Shown: one piece after another, positions 27,101-42,100 of the stretch | Numbering within the stretch: position 1 is the stretch's first letter | Layout of the letters: every line of letters begins with the position of its first letter | Assembly: GCA_038373885.1 (NCBI GenBank) | Contig: JAWZYV010011915.1 | Span: 124,001-188,000, forward strand | Origin: Cheiracanthium punctorium | Lineage: Eukaryota; Arthropoda; Arachnida; Araneae; Cheiracanthiidae | Direction: 5' to 3' | DNA: 64,000 bases | Position numbers and translations under genes: made by a program | The notes under the pieces: generated by a model | Told to the model about the DNA's origin: nothing | Databases searched by the model: none | The model's input: only the letters and a program-made list of their open reading frames with translations

Positions 27101-30100
27101 AACACTGCTGTAGTTAGAAGATATTTAATAATTCTCAAGCAAATAATTTTTTTATATAATTCATGAATAATGAGTGTTTAGGGTGTCTTGGAAAATAGGA
27201 ATGTCTGAAAATGTTTGCTCCCTGGGATTTTTCTGGTTCCTTTTGGTGTGAAATTACAATGTGTGAAGTTTGAAGTCTCTAGGCCAACGTTTGAGTTTGC
27301 CTCTAAAGCCATAAGTTTTTTTTTTAAATGCAAAATATGTAAATTTCATAATAATTTAAAAAGTTTTATAAACAATTCCTTCAACTTATGAAAATATTTT
27401 TCACAAAAGATATATATTTTGATTACTGTTTTAAATTTTTCTTGAAAATGGTGATGCTAAAAAATATCTTTTCATTAAAACAGATATATTTTTTGATTAC
27501 TGTGTTAAATTTTTCTTGAAAACGAAGATGCTTTCAAAAAATATATCTTTTCATAATATGAAAATACTATGTTGAAACTACATCTCCATGTCAATAGTTC
27601 TCATGTGCGAAGTCAGAGCCAGCTGTGCCAATGCTTTGAAATTGCATAAATTAGCGTTAAGGACCATGTTTGGGGCCCTGTACTGGGGGGCCCTGGGGTC
27701 CTTCAAAAATTTTTAACATAGGATTCCCTTTATACGAAGATATATAACTGCACTGTTCAAAAATTTGAATGGAGTTTAATAAAATTTGAATAAATTTGAG
27801 TGGCAAATAGAAACAGTTACAACAATGTTTACTAATCATTTTGAGTGTTCCTGTAAATTATGCTACATGCATGAGTTTTAGCCTATGTTACTCAGGAATA
27901 GTGCAGCTTTTAGTGAAAAGATCTTCAGAATCGGTTCAGTAGTTACAGAGATGTCCATATAGCTTCATGTGCTAGAATTCTTTTGAGTGTCCCTGTAAAA
28001 GAACTAGGTATGCTGCATGCTGAAAGGTAGCTTATATTACTCAGGAATAGTGTAGCTTTCTATCAGTGAAAAAAAATTTCGAATCGGTTGAGTAGTTGCA
28101 GAGATCCCCATTCAGTGTAATGTAATTCTTATGAGTGCCCCTGTAAAAGAACTATTCATGATATATGGAGGATATGTTTGTGATATATGCAGAACAGGTT
28201 AATTTTTAATACTGCTACAGTCGATTAAACTTCTAAAAGTAACGCCAAAATGGCCCCATGCGTGCCAGTGGAATGTTCCAAATAGGGAGGTACTTTTTGG
28301 GATTTTTCTTGGAAACAGTTGTACCTTCAAAAAATGTTTTTTCATAATATCAAACTACTATGTTGATACTACATCTCCATGTCAATAGTTATCCTGTGGG
28401 AAGTCGGCTTCAGCTGCTTCGAAATTGTGTAAATTAGCATTAAGGACCATGTTTGGGGCCCCGTGCCGGGAGGCCCTGGGGGGGGGGCTTCAAAAATTTT
28501 TAACATTTGATTCACTTTATGTGAAGATATATAACTGCACTGTACAAAAAGTTGTTCTGTATCACGTCGCAGCCCAGATTTAAAGCATTCTTAAAACTGT
28601 ATTTTTTATGAAATTGGGTGTATTTTGGGGGGCTCTGACAATTTTCGAATGAATTTTCAATTTGAGACGTTAATATACAAGTTATATTATAGGATAAAAT
28701 GAAAAAATTCTCTGAAAACCTCTGAGCCAGTCGCAATCGAGACAATAAAATGGCAAAAATAGCCCTAAATTATTTCTACGTCACTCGCCTGGAGTACTTT
28801 GACCCCCCATAACTCCAAAACTAAAAGAGGTAAATCAAAAATATTTCAGATTTGTTCTTTCCTTGGGTAAAGCAACACAAGAAAAAAAAAAATCATGAAA
28901 TTCTGAGATGGTGATGGGAACTTTTTTCTATTGACCTGCCCGATTTGCTCTTGCAACAGCTCTTAATGTTATTGCATGTGAATAAGATATGTGTAAAGTT
29001 TTATTTTTGAAAGTGTTGCTTTTAAATTTTTAAAGTAAGTCAGAAAATAATGTCAGTTTTGCTATGCTTCCAAAATCATCCACTTGGGAAAAAATTATTT
29101 GCATATCAAAGCAATATTTTATTTACAGATTTATTCTATCAACAACTAGATATACTTACAAGTTGTCTACACTCTTTATACAGAGTAGTTAAACTTATTT
29201 AAACTATCTGAGCTAATTATTTTTTTAATCTGACTTTAGTAAAAAAAAAATCTGTTTTAAATCAAAAAATCAGATTAATTTGATTTTTTTACACCCTGGC
29301 CATGATCATTAGTCGCACTATGCATTGTATAAACTTGACGTAGAAGTTTAATCGCCAGGTGCTGCATGAGCTGATTCAAGCAGATAAGGACAGATGTGTT
29401 CAGGCTTGCACTAATCTGCACAAATATCAATGCAAGAACAACATTCTGGACCGGATCGTCATGTGTGATGAACAGCAGATTTACTTCAACAACACAAGCC
29501 AAAAAGGGGGTTGGTCTGCACCCGGTGAATCTGTTAGTAGTGTCCCAAAGTGAAATTTGATGACAAAATGATAATGCTATGTATCTGGTGAGATTGCCGT
29601 TGTGTTATGTACAAGGAATATCTGGAAAAAGGTAAAACTATCAACAATAAGGTATACATCAAGATGCTAGTACATGTTAAGACAAAACGTCAAACTGAGT
29701 TACGGCACAAGAAGGTACTGTTCCATCAAGATAATGCAAGACCACACGTGTCTGCATTCACCAGCTGGACTCTGTACAAACTCAAATGGGATCTTTTGCC
29801 ACATCCATCATATAGCCCCGACATAGTTCCTTTAGACTTCTACATTTTCTCTCACCTTCAGCTACATCTTTCTGGTGCTATCTTCAATTCAGAACAGGAC
29901 CTCTAAAATGAGGTTGATATGTTCTTGGTCTCATGTCCCCCATTTTTCTGGGCTGAAGGCTTTAAAAAACTACCAAAACATTGGCAGAAAATCATAGATT
30001 TGGGTGGTCGTTACTACCCGTATTAAAGGTACTGCTTTCAGGTTCTTTTTCCAATTTAAAAAAAAAATTGTTTTGGTGGAACTTTAATTACAACCTGCTG

Positions 30101-33100
30101 TTAAATATTATTAAAGAACTCTTTCAAGGCTTCTTTTTGTGATGAGAAATGTTTGAAACACTCAAAAAAGATGGCATTAAGATAAAAAATACATTTTTCT
30201 TAGATAAAAATTAATTTATCTTCGATAAAGACACACATATACAAAAAATTTTACAACATGTAAAGTTTTAGTGGCTCAAAGGGTCTATCCATCTTCAACT
30301 GCAAAAAATCATAAATCCTCGCACAGGCAAGAAAGTTGAAAGGTACAAACTGTAGTATTTTTTGCATACAAGTTTTTTTATGAAAGGACTTTAATTTTCA
30401 TAGCTACGTTTGTTTTAACTTTGCGTGGATCTTATGCAAAATAATAGTAGTTAGCAGATATAGGGATAGATAAAATCAAACACATCAATTAAATAATGAT
30501 TGAAATTTTGATTTCTTTTAGACATCAGTAATAACTCATACCAATGAAAAAACATAAAATAATTAACATTGGAATATTTTTTTCAACACAAAGTTGTAAC
30601 AAAGCAATATATTATTTGTTTTCCTTTAAAAAAATCTTAAACAGTGACAGAAAAATTATATTTATCTTGCACAGTATTACATACACACAATTTATTAACA
30701 AAAACAGTATGTTTATTAGTCAATAACAGAAAAGAGTGTTTGATGTAGCTTGGTAAGCTAAATCAATGCATTTTATTCATTAAAATAAAATATGTCTATC
30801 TGTCACTATTTTGCTAGGTAATTTTTATGTTGTGCCAGGTTCATTGATACTGTTCACTTATGTTAGGTAATATTTAATTAAATCGAACTTTAAAAAAATA
30901 ATGCTCCATTTAATACATTCTATACAATTAAAGAAAGATTAAAAAGTTGTGTGTGTCTGTTCGTTGCATAATGACCAGATGGGTGGTCTTAAGATTATTA
31001 AATTTAATACAGGGGTTTACTAAGACACATTTTGACATACCAGAAGTGATATTTAATTTTTTTTTTTAATTAAACTTTTTGGTTGAAGAAATGCTTTTTT
31101 GGCACATATTGGCCTGCATTTGCTTAAGTACCGATTGCCAATTTTCAATTTTTGTGACGTTACAAAGCTCTGTTGATCCAGAAATAAATAAATTAAATTT
31201 GATTCTATAGATCAATTTTTGAATTTTGGGCAATTTTTTTACTTCAATTTTATGCATCCTGACATTCAAATAGCAATGCCTTTTACAGATTTTGAAATGA
31301 TACGAAATACAGTCACTTTTCATTACTCTTTTAAAAGAATGTTTAAAAAGTATTTATTTATTAGAAAGGAGAACTTTTAAAATATGCCACAGTGTGTTAA
31401 AAAACAAAAATCTCTTCTCCCCCCCTCCTTCTTCTCCAAGTTGCAGGACATTCTCTGGGATACTATGCAATGATTTTGTTTTGTAGTAGAGATTATTTAT
31501 ATACTAGCTGGATACCTGCTCTTTACATGGGAACAAGCACATACTTTCCTAAAATATGATTATAACTACCTGTATCAAATTGGAATCCCCCCCCCTTTAA
31601 ATGCTCAATTTGAAGGAACAGCTTGGATATTTGCAAGCAATGGTATCTTTTCATTCTTTGGTGATTATTTGTGATTTATGCTTAAGCATAATCATTAATC
31701 TTTTCTTATTAGGGTTTTCATAAAAGCAGTTCTCTAAATATGTTTATGTGTAATTTTTGTCAGATTGGTACATTTAGCACCGCAAAATATTTTATCCCCC
31801 CATGGTGGCAGACATCCAAGCTGTATCAACTTAATTATTTAAATCCTCCATGGATCAGTCCCATGTAAAATATCAAACTGTGTAATCTCGAGCAGCTATT
31901 TAGAATTCCTCAAGCCAATTCACATACAATATGAACTTGTTTGGGGTGGAATGTGCGCATTGAGCTAAGGTCAAAATTGATGTATAAGCACCGCGGGCTG
32001 CTTTTAGGGAGATTAGGTGACAAACTTTTCGAATAAAAGGAAGTTTTTTTAAAATGCCCTATGCAAATGAAATTCTATATTTACTTACTTTCGGGATTTT
32101 TCAACTTTCAGTTGGTTCATGTTAAATTCGTGAAATTTTCAGCGTGCGAAATCAGATATTTTCATATTTGCGAAAATTACGACTTGCAAAAATAAGTGCT
32201 TTCACAGTAATTAACTTCTTTTTATAGGTTATCCTCTTCTGACTGAACAAGAGGATACTACAGACATTAAGGATCATGCAAATCAGAATAAGAACCAATA
32301 GAGAAACCTGCAAGGAGCTGAGATTTATTCCACAACATTTATAAGAGAAATACGAGTTCATCTGACTTAGATTGCTATATTAAAAGCAAAACATGCTTTG
32401 TGCCATCACAAAGTTCAAATTCCTACTATGCTGGCCCAGTTTACACCCCTTAAAAACTGCTAATTGCCACCAAAAAAACTTTGGAACTATGGATTTAGCA
32501 TCTGTGTACACTGCACACACACAGTGGTCTTTAGTGGCAGGTTGGAGTATCGAATTCAGTGCCAGCCCTTAAAGTAGATTTGTTAAACTTGCCTGTCATC
32601 CTCACTGAATGATAAATATTTTGCTTTGATTTGATTTTTCACAAACAAACAATATAGTATCTTAAACTGAAAAACAAAATAAATGAGCTTATGTTTTTTG
32701 GATTATATTTCTAAAAGTAAACTCCTTTATAAATTAAAAGGTTTATTTTATTTTTTATTCATTTTGCTGAGTTTAGCTAGGATGTCTGGTGCAATTTTCA
32801 TTTTTCCCTTTTTAAACTGAAACAGCATATACTCAAAATGAAAATTATTATGTGAAGTCTTTTATAAAAAGTAAGTTAAAGTACTTCTATGCAAATTTGC
32901 AAAATGTACAATTTTTTAAAACAGGCAAATCACACATAATAAATTTTCAAATCTAAAAGTTAGTTAAAATACATTTAAATACAATATTACAGACAGTACA
33001 AATATAACGACATCAATAATATTTAAATATAGATTTACAAATAGTATTCTACTTTCAAATAAGCATGTTTGGCCTACATAACATGAAGGGTACATTTAAA

Positions 33101-36100
33101 AATAAGAAACTTTGTGCTTATAAAAGATAAACATCTTTAACGACTACAAAACTATTTGAACAGCCTCAGAATAAGGACTTTTCTCACTTGACTAAAACAG
33201 AAACACTAATGGTTTTAAACCATAATTTGCCCAAGCCCTAACATTCCCCTGAATTTTTCAATTCCTTTATTCTTGGAAGAGGTGCAAATCAAGAAAATGA
33301 GCTTTTCTCAAAAATTTTATCTATATAAGGCATCAAATTACACTTTGTAGAGCTCGCTTCATCATCACTCCAGTTCTAATAGTAGAGTTCAATGAGCAAA
33401 GCACATAAATTTAGAACATAGCCAAAATAATTTTTGTTAGAGACCAAAGCTTATTTATATAGTTTTGACATACAATTTCATTTAATGAAATGGAAGATCA
33501 AAATTTTCTTCTAGCTATGAGAGTGCACGAATTTCATTAACTCAAAATAGTACTTTACATAAAATGAAAGAAAATACATCTTAATTTAAAACTATTAAGC
33601 AGAATTATACTCTCTTGGATTCTAAAAATGAAATATAATTACTAAGGAGTGACATGTCATTTTCTCAAGATGATAATTTAAAAAATAAGTCTAGAAAAGA
33701 ATACCTCCACCACAATTCTGTTTCGTCTTGAAGCTGTGCACGTCGATATATATTCTAGTAGATGGTAAATCTTTCACTTTTGTTTTATGATACTAATGAC
33801 TTTACAAACCAAAAGTTTAAGAGATTAGATTTCACTCAGGATAAATGAATGTTCCATATAAAATTTTATGTCAAAAGCAATACTTATACATATAAACAAT
33901 AAACATTATTAAAATTTAATACTTCCATTGAATATGTATACCATTTATATTAAATGATATACATAGCATATTATCAAGATTAACTAACAAGTTAAACAAA
34001 TAATTCATATTGATTTCTCCTGATGCGCAAAAACTTAATATATCATGCAAAACAAAGCAAATTTCAAGGTTTTGACCTAAACAGGGATGGTTTTGAATAT
34101 GAAGACAGAAAATTGATACTGTCTGCAGAGGAGTGACTTCAGTGTGCTCGGAAAATTAATGTAAAAGGGAAGAAAAAAAGCAAACACAATACAATTCAGT
34201 CAAAAATAACATAATGCAAAAAAACAATAGTAATAAATAAAACAAAAAGCATGCTAATACAAACTCAAAAGCATTTACCTGTGAATTAAATTAGTGAGAG
34301 GTTCAATCAACTTTTTACCCAGTCTGGGTTCTAGAGGAGTCAGAGCACCAAACTGCAAAAGGGGGAAACCTGCTATTAGAATGCTTCACAAAACTGTGAA
34401 CCAGACTGGTTACAATAAAAGCATGTATCCCTTGGAAGAACTAGTGCAAAGCATTTTTAAATTACAGTTTATGGGAGGAGAAGCATAAAATAAAGGCAAA
34501 ACAAAATTAACTGCAAATGGCAACTAAACACAAAATTCTTCAAAGCAAGAATCTGATCATTAAACAGGCTTGATATGAATTGTGGTACACAGCAATCAGT
34601 TAAATTTCAAAAAAAAAGAAAAGAAAAGAATCTCCAGTTTCAAAAATCATGTAACATACAAGCACTTCTGTAATATAATTATAAATAATGACAGAAAAAT
34701 AAATGAAGTATACAACATACACAAACACATTTACTTATTAAAGACATGCTTTTCAGGCAAATCACAAAATAGTACAAAAGGGATTCTCCATTAGAGTGAA
34801 AAAGAGATGAGAAAAGGATTTCACTGGAAAGATATTTTATTACCTGCGAATTATATTAATGAGAGGCTGACTCAATTTTCGACCCAGTCTGGGTTCAATG
34901 TAGGTCAGTACAGCAAACTGGAAGAGGGAGAGAATGACTGAGGAGAGTGGAGACTGGAAATTACATTCACACATGCCCAAAGCAAAAGGAGCAAGACATG
35001 CAAATACATATGCAAACTATGAAAACACCATGACAAATGCTCCACCATGGTTAGTACTTGCGTAATTTTAAGTGTATCAAACTTGAAAAAGAAAATTTTA
35101 TCCAGTACAGTTAAGTTTGAATAAGAAAAATTTATTTTTAACGAAAGGTAGCAATAACATAAAAGGAATAAATTACATAAATGACTAAAGCACTAGTGAC
35201 AAACTGAATCATTGCTAAACGCATAAAATGTATGACTATTTCTTTATCAAAGAATATGCATTTTGCATCACTAATACATGCATATATGTGTGAAATAGCT
35301 TTTTAAAACATTTGAAACATTAGTAAACATTTGAAACATTTGTAAAATTTAGTAATGCTACATATAAAATGAAACTGAGAAACCATATATTCATACAACT
35401 AAGTTCAATTATATTCATAAAAAATAAAGGGGGGGGGGGAGAAAAAAAATTGAGTACACAAATTATTGTATAATATTTACAGTCAAGACTTTGTTATCCC
35501 GACATCCAGTTTTAGTGTTACTATGCTTATTATGAGTTTTTCAAAAGCCTGATTTTGTGTATATGACAGCAATGTAAATAAATTCCAGATTTTACAACAC
35601 TGAATAACTTTCAACTCTGAATATTCTAATAATTTAGGAAAATTGCCCATTTTTCATAAACCAATTTATTGCTAATTTAATTGTTTCCATAAAAGTGCCT
35701 AAAATATAGCCCCAAAACAACATTTTTATAGCATCCTGGCTCAAAATACTTTTTATACACAAGAGACGGGAACCATAAACAAAACATGTCAGTCAATTTA
35801 AATAATGTCAGACTGGTCAGTGATTAATGGTTTAGACTGGTTTATGGCCAGTGAAGTGATGTCTTCTGAAAGACCACTTATCACTGCAGCAAATGATTGG
35901 ATTGAAAGATTCAAGGAGTGTTACAAACTTTCTTTCACGAAAATATACAGTGAAGCAGTGGAAGTAAACCATAGTCAGGTCTATGATTGCAAAGTTTCTT
36001 CATTAAAAGATGAACATGAATGTTTCACTTCAGATTATGTATTCACAAAAGAGGCCCATTTGTTAAAAATTAAACTTTTTTTTCAGTTTCACACTTGCTC

Positions 36101-39100
36101 AGGAAGTGTTGTGACTGTTTACTGAGAACAAACATATCAGGTTCTGAAAGCTTAAGAGTAAATAGTCATCAAGAAAACAGAAAAATGAGCCGAGAGTAAT
36201 TGAATGCGATGGACAAATGTTAACACTGTGCACAAAGGCAGGATTATTCACTTGATAGAGCTGTGGCTGAATAGCAACCATTACAATAATGTATTTGTTT
36301 CATACAAATGAGTTGCCTGTCCGACATTTACTTAATTTTTAGATGGTGCAACCAATAGTCCTACAACCTTTTGTGGACCGATTGGTAAAGCCATCAAAAC
36401 CAACGAAGAACAACCTGTAATTCATTTTTCTTCAATAAGTGAGGAGAATATGTCAAATAATATTGACAGTACGATTCTCAGCAATGATCAACAATATTTA
36501 TTTAATATGTGCCTCGCAATATTGTGTGGTGAATGTACTTTTGAACTGGAATTAAAAAACCTGGACCAGTAGCTCACTCAAGGTAGCTAACGACTGCAAG
36601 TAGAAGTTTAAGACTGTATGTGGCTACAGAAAAACCATCTGTCATCATTCTTTCAACATGCATTATTAAGGTATACAGACCTGTGTGATTTTATATTAAA
36701 CTAAAACCATCAATAACAAAAGGTGCACAGCATATCTGGAGACTTTTATCTAATTTTCTAGATATTTAGAACCGAACATAAGAAAGATAATAGATAATGT
36801 TGTCCAAAGAAATAACTTCTTTTGTCATCCTGAAAATTTATTATTGTAAATGCTCACAAATGACAGAGAGCATATCAGATCTTTATGAGTATGAAAACTA
36901 ATTTGTGCTGGAAATGAAAATAGAGAATCATCAGAGGTAAGAATTTTTCAAGTAAAAAAAAAAAAAAACTTTGAAGCAATAGATAATATTGAACTTATCA
37001 ACTGACACCAAGTTGGACCTTTTGAACCACCTCTTTTGATGCATAGGTCATGTGAAGAAACTGAGTTTACAGTAAAAGTTAGAAAAATGGAGGAATGGTT
37101 AAAATGCCCTTGCCATACTTGAGCAGTTAAAAGATGCATCTGCTAGTGTCTGTGGCATCACTTGCAATTTTTATTTTTGGATAGTAAGTTTCAGTTTAAT
37201 ATAAAAGAAATCAATGTTTATAAATACAGACAGGGAGGGGGGGGGAAATAATACTTCTATTCGAATAACCGACTGTACGCCGCACTGATCGTAACGCATA
37301 AGTGTGAGGGAGGAGAAAGGGAAGCATAAGTAAACAGTGTTTCTCTTTAGCCAGGTGACCAGCAGTTTAGCTGATAAAATATGAGCATGGATCCATCGCA
37401 TAATTGTTTGATTTTTCTATTATCATTATTGATAATTCATTATCATTATTGATAACTAAAAACATCAAATTTTACATTAAATAGCACTCAGCATACCTTG
37501 AGTATGGCAATTACTCGAACTTTTACCATAATAATAGTGTTTGCTCATTACTATTTTAAAAACAAATGGAATTCATGTGAAAGCAAGGAGGATCACTTTT
37601 TCAGTATTTTATAGTAGTTTTAGTCTCTAAAATTTTGAAATTTCACAGAAATTATAATCCAGAATTGCCGTAATCCAAGTGATTTCTGATTATCAAGGTG
37701 GTACTGTACACACAAAGATGTATATACAGAGAATAAAATTTAAATTCTTATGTCAATAGTTATAAATTCCAAATTTGCTTAAATTTATTAAAAATATGCT
37801 GCTCACAATAAGCATGGTTTTGAGCAACTTTTGTTATATGACACTTCGCTTTTGATAGCTTTTTTTTGTGTGTGTGTGTATGTGGCCCCAGGGATTGTTG
37901 TTCCAGCAAAGTCTTACTGTGTGTGTATATATAGAAATATGAGTAAAAGTCTTATTCCTATGCCAATTTGTATTCTAGTAAGTTTTTTATTTAACTTACG
38001 CAATTTAAATGACAAAGCATAGTACTATTAATTATAACAATATAATGTTGAGTGATCACAAAAAAAAAAGAGAGAGAGACATTCATTTTAACATATTTCA
38101 AGTCTAAATCACATATTTTCTTTAATAGATGGTTACATTTGGAAGGGGGAAGACTTTTAAATAAAAACTGCATCAATCTTCTACTAAAATAAACAGAACA
38201 AACAAGGATGGAGGAAAGGAAGACTTCAAAAACTAAAAATTACTGCTGTAAAAAAAAAAAAAACTTTTATAAAAGTTACATTATTTTAATTAGTCTAGAT
38301 TAGTGTAGTTTTCTGTCAAGCACTAAAAATTAAGTACAGTCGACTCTCTGAAATCCGCACATCTATAATCCACAAGTCTCTATAGTCCGCGATAATTTTT
38401 AGATGTAAACAGTGAAATTTGCAGTTAACAGTTAAGTAACACTAGGAAATTACGGGTGAGTTGAGTTGTAGAATTAAAAGAAATTTTATGCTATTTTTCA
38501 TATTTTTTGCATATATTTAATTAAAATTGTTCTTTTAACCCATCTAACAAAGTCTGAGCAGTAAAATGAAAGCATGATTAGCTGACAGAAAAGATTCTGA
38601 GAGACAATCTCGCACCCTCAGTTAACGAAACGTGCATTATTTTGATTTTCATTTTTTATTGAAAGAAAGAGAAATTTTCAAAAAATTTCTCTTGAAGAAG
38701 GCTTATCTTTAGGCTATAAAGATTTAGAATTCATCCAAAATTATTCATTGGCATCACCACAAGAAATAATGACAATAAACAGACTCCAGGAAAAAATATT
38801 TAAACACAAATCAAAAGCCCTAAAACAAACAACAATTGATTCCATGTTTGCAAAATTAAAAAAATAGTAATATAAAATTAAAGTATGAAAGTTTAAGCCT
38901 TCTTCAAGAAAAATTTCAGTCTGCAAAAGTTTTGTAAAATAAAATTTTTTTTTTCATATATTTTAATAAATTCTTTAATAATTAAACTAAGTGTGACAGT
39001 ATAATTAATTTCAGCCATTAAAAATGTTCTGTTGCTTCATAACTATAGTAAGAAAAAATGTAAACAAAACAATGATCTGTAATCCGCAAACCCCTTGGTC

Positions 39101-42100
39101 CCAAGGTGTGCGGATTTCAGAGAGTCTACTGTATAAATGAACTGATAATGTGAATGATTTTTAATAATTATTATTAGTGCTGGGAGTAGGAATTTATAAC
39201 ACATAATTTAAGATTATACCGTAATACGAGCTGCATATTCCCTAGCAAATGTTTTTCTTAAATAACTATGATTAGAGAAAACAAATCTCTTCCCAACTCT
39301 CAACTCATAGAAACCTCTAATTTTTATATGAATGAGTTGTTCTTAAATACTTTATTAGTGCATTTTTACCCATTCCAAAGTAAAATTTTCACTTTAACAT
39401 TATAAAACTTAATGCAGAAGCAAAGAATAAGAAGAGTTAAAATGACAAATAGCAAACTCTGAAGCAAGATAGACGTTATGCTAAAAAGACTAGATGCAAA
39501 AGAATATACATTTTTATCTTTTCTTTCTGGCTATTAAGTGGTATCATTATAGGAATAGAATTACATGGGCCTATGAGGCTTGATCTCTTCTTCCCCACAA
39601 TGGAAAACAAATGCTGATTTTTACCAATCCTTCTGGTGCTAAATACTTTAATATATGTCAGTGTGTGAGCTTTGTTCCCAAGTCTCCTAAATCATTTTGT
39701 AAGCTTTATTGATGCCAAGGAGCAGCTGATAAGAGATAATAAATAGAAATCAAACTTTATTCCCACCAATCCCAGTTCCTGATAGCAGATATTGTCGTTT
39801 CCCTTAGCTACTTCATCCATTCCTCTAAATCATCCTTTCACTTAAAACTTACTTTCTTATAATTTCTTTGTTTCTAGTACTAAAGTGTACAACTCTGTTC
39901 CCTTATTGTGAAAGAAAGAAAAATATTTATAGTAAACTTAAATATTTGCAGGCAAATTAATTGCTTTGCAGATTAGCTGCTATTCATTCCAGAATATTCA
40001 ATATCTGGAGGAGCAAGATATATGTATTTGTGGCAAAATTACATATATATATCGAAAAAAAAATACCAATCACAAATTTAAAAAAAAAATCTTATCATGA
40101 AAGACAAAAATCGTTAATAGACCATTTTGTGAAAAATTAAACTTCTGAGTATCAATAACTGGTTATGTTACGATATAACAGCTTGTACAATATGTTAATA
40201 CCAATTCATCAATCTGCTGTTTACTGAAACAAATTTGCTGATACCTAATAACTACTACAAATGTTTAAGTTCAAATACCTTCAAACTTCAATTATAATTA
40301 GTGATATTTAATTCTATATGTGAATATAATTATTATATAAACTAGTTATTTGATGCTTATTAAATAAAGGAAGTATAAAAATACTTAAATGGGCCACATT
40401 TTTTGCCCAGTTTTTTTTTATGGTGGCTAGGAACAGTGCTGTATAGGGCTCCTACCTTAATTAAAGTTGTTTAAAAGAACTTTTGAGTTGAACAATGCAG
40501 GGTTTTTGGTCATTATGTTGATTATCTCTGATTGCTTTCCCATTCAATTTCAAGGATAATTAGAAGTTTACTGCAATATCACATGAATTTATACATGTAG
40601 AGTTTGATGAATATTTTTAAATATAATAATTTTAAATGTTATAAAAACTTACTAAGTTTTGAACTCTTACTTTAGATATTTGAGCATAATTTGAATATAT
40701 ATAAATATGCATTTAATTTTTGCATGTTTCACAGCTTGAGTTGATCTGATAATTCCATTATTTGTCTTCTCTATTATGTGAAACAGAATTCATACACAAA
40801 AGTCTTAGGCACACTTTATGAAAATGTGATTATACAGTTAGATTAAAATACTTATTTTGGTGATTGCCAGCTCAGATTATACGAGTACAAAAGAAGTATC
40901 TTTTTCGTCCCAATGCAATTATTATTATTTGCTGGTTTTCAATAATAAAATTCTAATAAAACCTACAATGTCAAAAAAAAATTCGGTTGAATTGTAGAAT
41001 AAAAAACTTTTTATAAAGTTATTTTATGTTAATTTTAATAGAATATAAATACAGTGATCTCTCACATATACACACTCTCGTTTACGTGCATTTTTCACTT
41101 ATGCATGTTCCCACGGTACTGGCAGGAGACATAGGTAAACAATTCTCATGCATTTATACCAGGCATGGGCACCTTTGAAAAGTTGCAGGCCAATGTTTAG
41201 GATGTTAGTGAAGTTGCGGGCCATATAATTGGGATTTATATGGGATTTTGAATGGTTTATATGGGTTTTATACAGGGTTTTGATCTGGACAGCGGCTGCC
41301 CATATGTGATTTACACGCTGTAAGAAGAAAGCACCTCTAACTTATGTGCGTCATAAAAGAAAGATTCTCAGTTCAAGGTGTAGATTTTTCGACTAGGCCA
41401 GGAGTAACCAAATCAGGTCGCATGTGCCAAGCTTAACATATTGGATGATTTTAAGAGGGGCATTGCATCCTTGTGCCTATTTACTGTTTTAAGACAAATT
41501 GAGGGTACTGTATATTAAGACAAAGCTACCAGAGGGTTATCTGCTTAAGGAGGGGTGCCTTGGAGGGAGGACTTTAATGGGGTTCTAATACATATTCATG
41601 TTACATCTGGAGAAAAATGCCCCAAACTCCAGACTGTTAAATTGATGACTGCGCGATAGGCCTGAACGTGGAATCTTCACACTTCAGCCATCTATCATGT
41701 TCAGTGTCTTTATATCCACTCAACCATGGTGGGGGGTCTTCAGCCAGATTAGAGAAGATCAGAGAAGACTTAAAACAATTTTGTGGCCAGAAATATTTTA
41801 TTTCTTATAATTTATAACAGCAAATTAAAAAAAGCATTTCTACATTCCAAAATACATTGTCATCAAAATTCAAACCATCTCTGATCCCTTACCAAATATC
41901 CAAAAAATTAATTCCAGACTCCTCTTCCTCAGAACAACAATTTTAATTTCATGTTCAACATGTTATTACTTTTCTTCCTCTGAACTAAAGCTTACCTATA
42001 TATATTCACATAGTATTTTAATTCTACTGGCAAATGTAAGGAAGTAGTAAAAAAGCAGCTTGAAGCTGCACTTGTATGTGAAAAAAATTGGTACATGATA

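Larger units (their letters stand above)
35480..37706 (+). mobile_element. Tigger/pogo-like element remnant
   Basis: TA-CAGTCAAGACTTTGTTATC at the left and its rough inverse (GATAATCA...ACTG-TA, ending 37706) at the right resemble Tigger termini with TA target sites. A Tigger-like protein fragment lies just inside the left end. A second, unrelated decayed gene fills the middle, so this is either a composite or a nested insertion. Confidence 0.45.
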
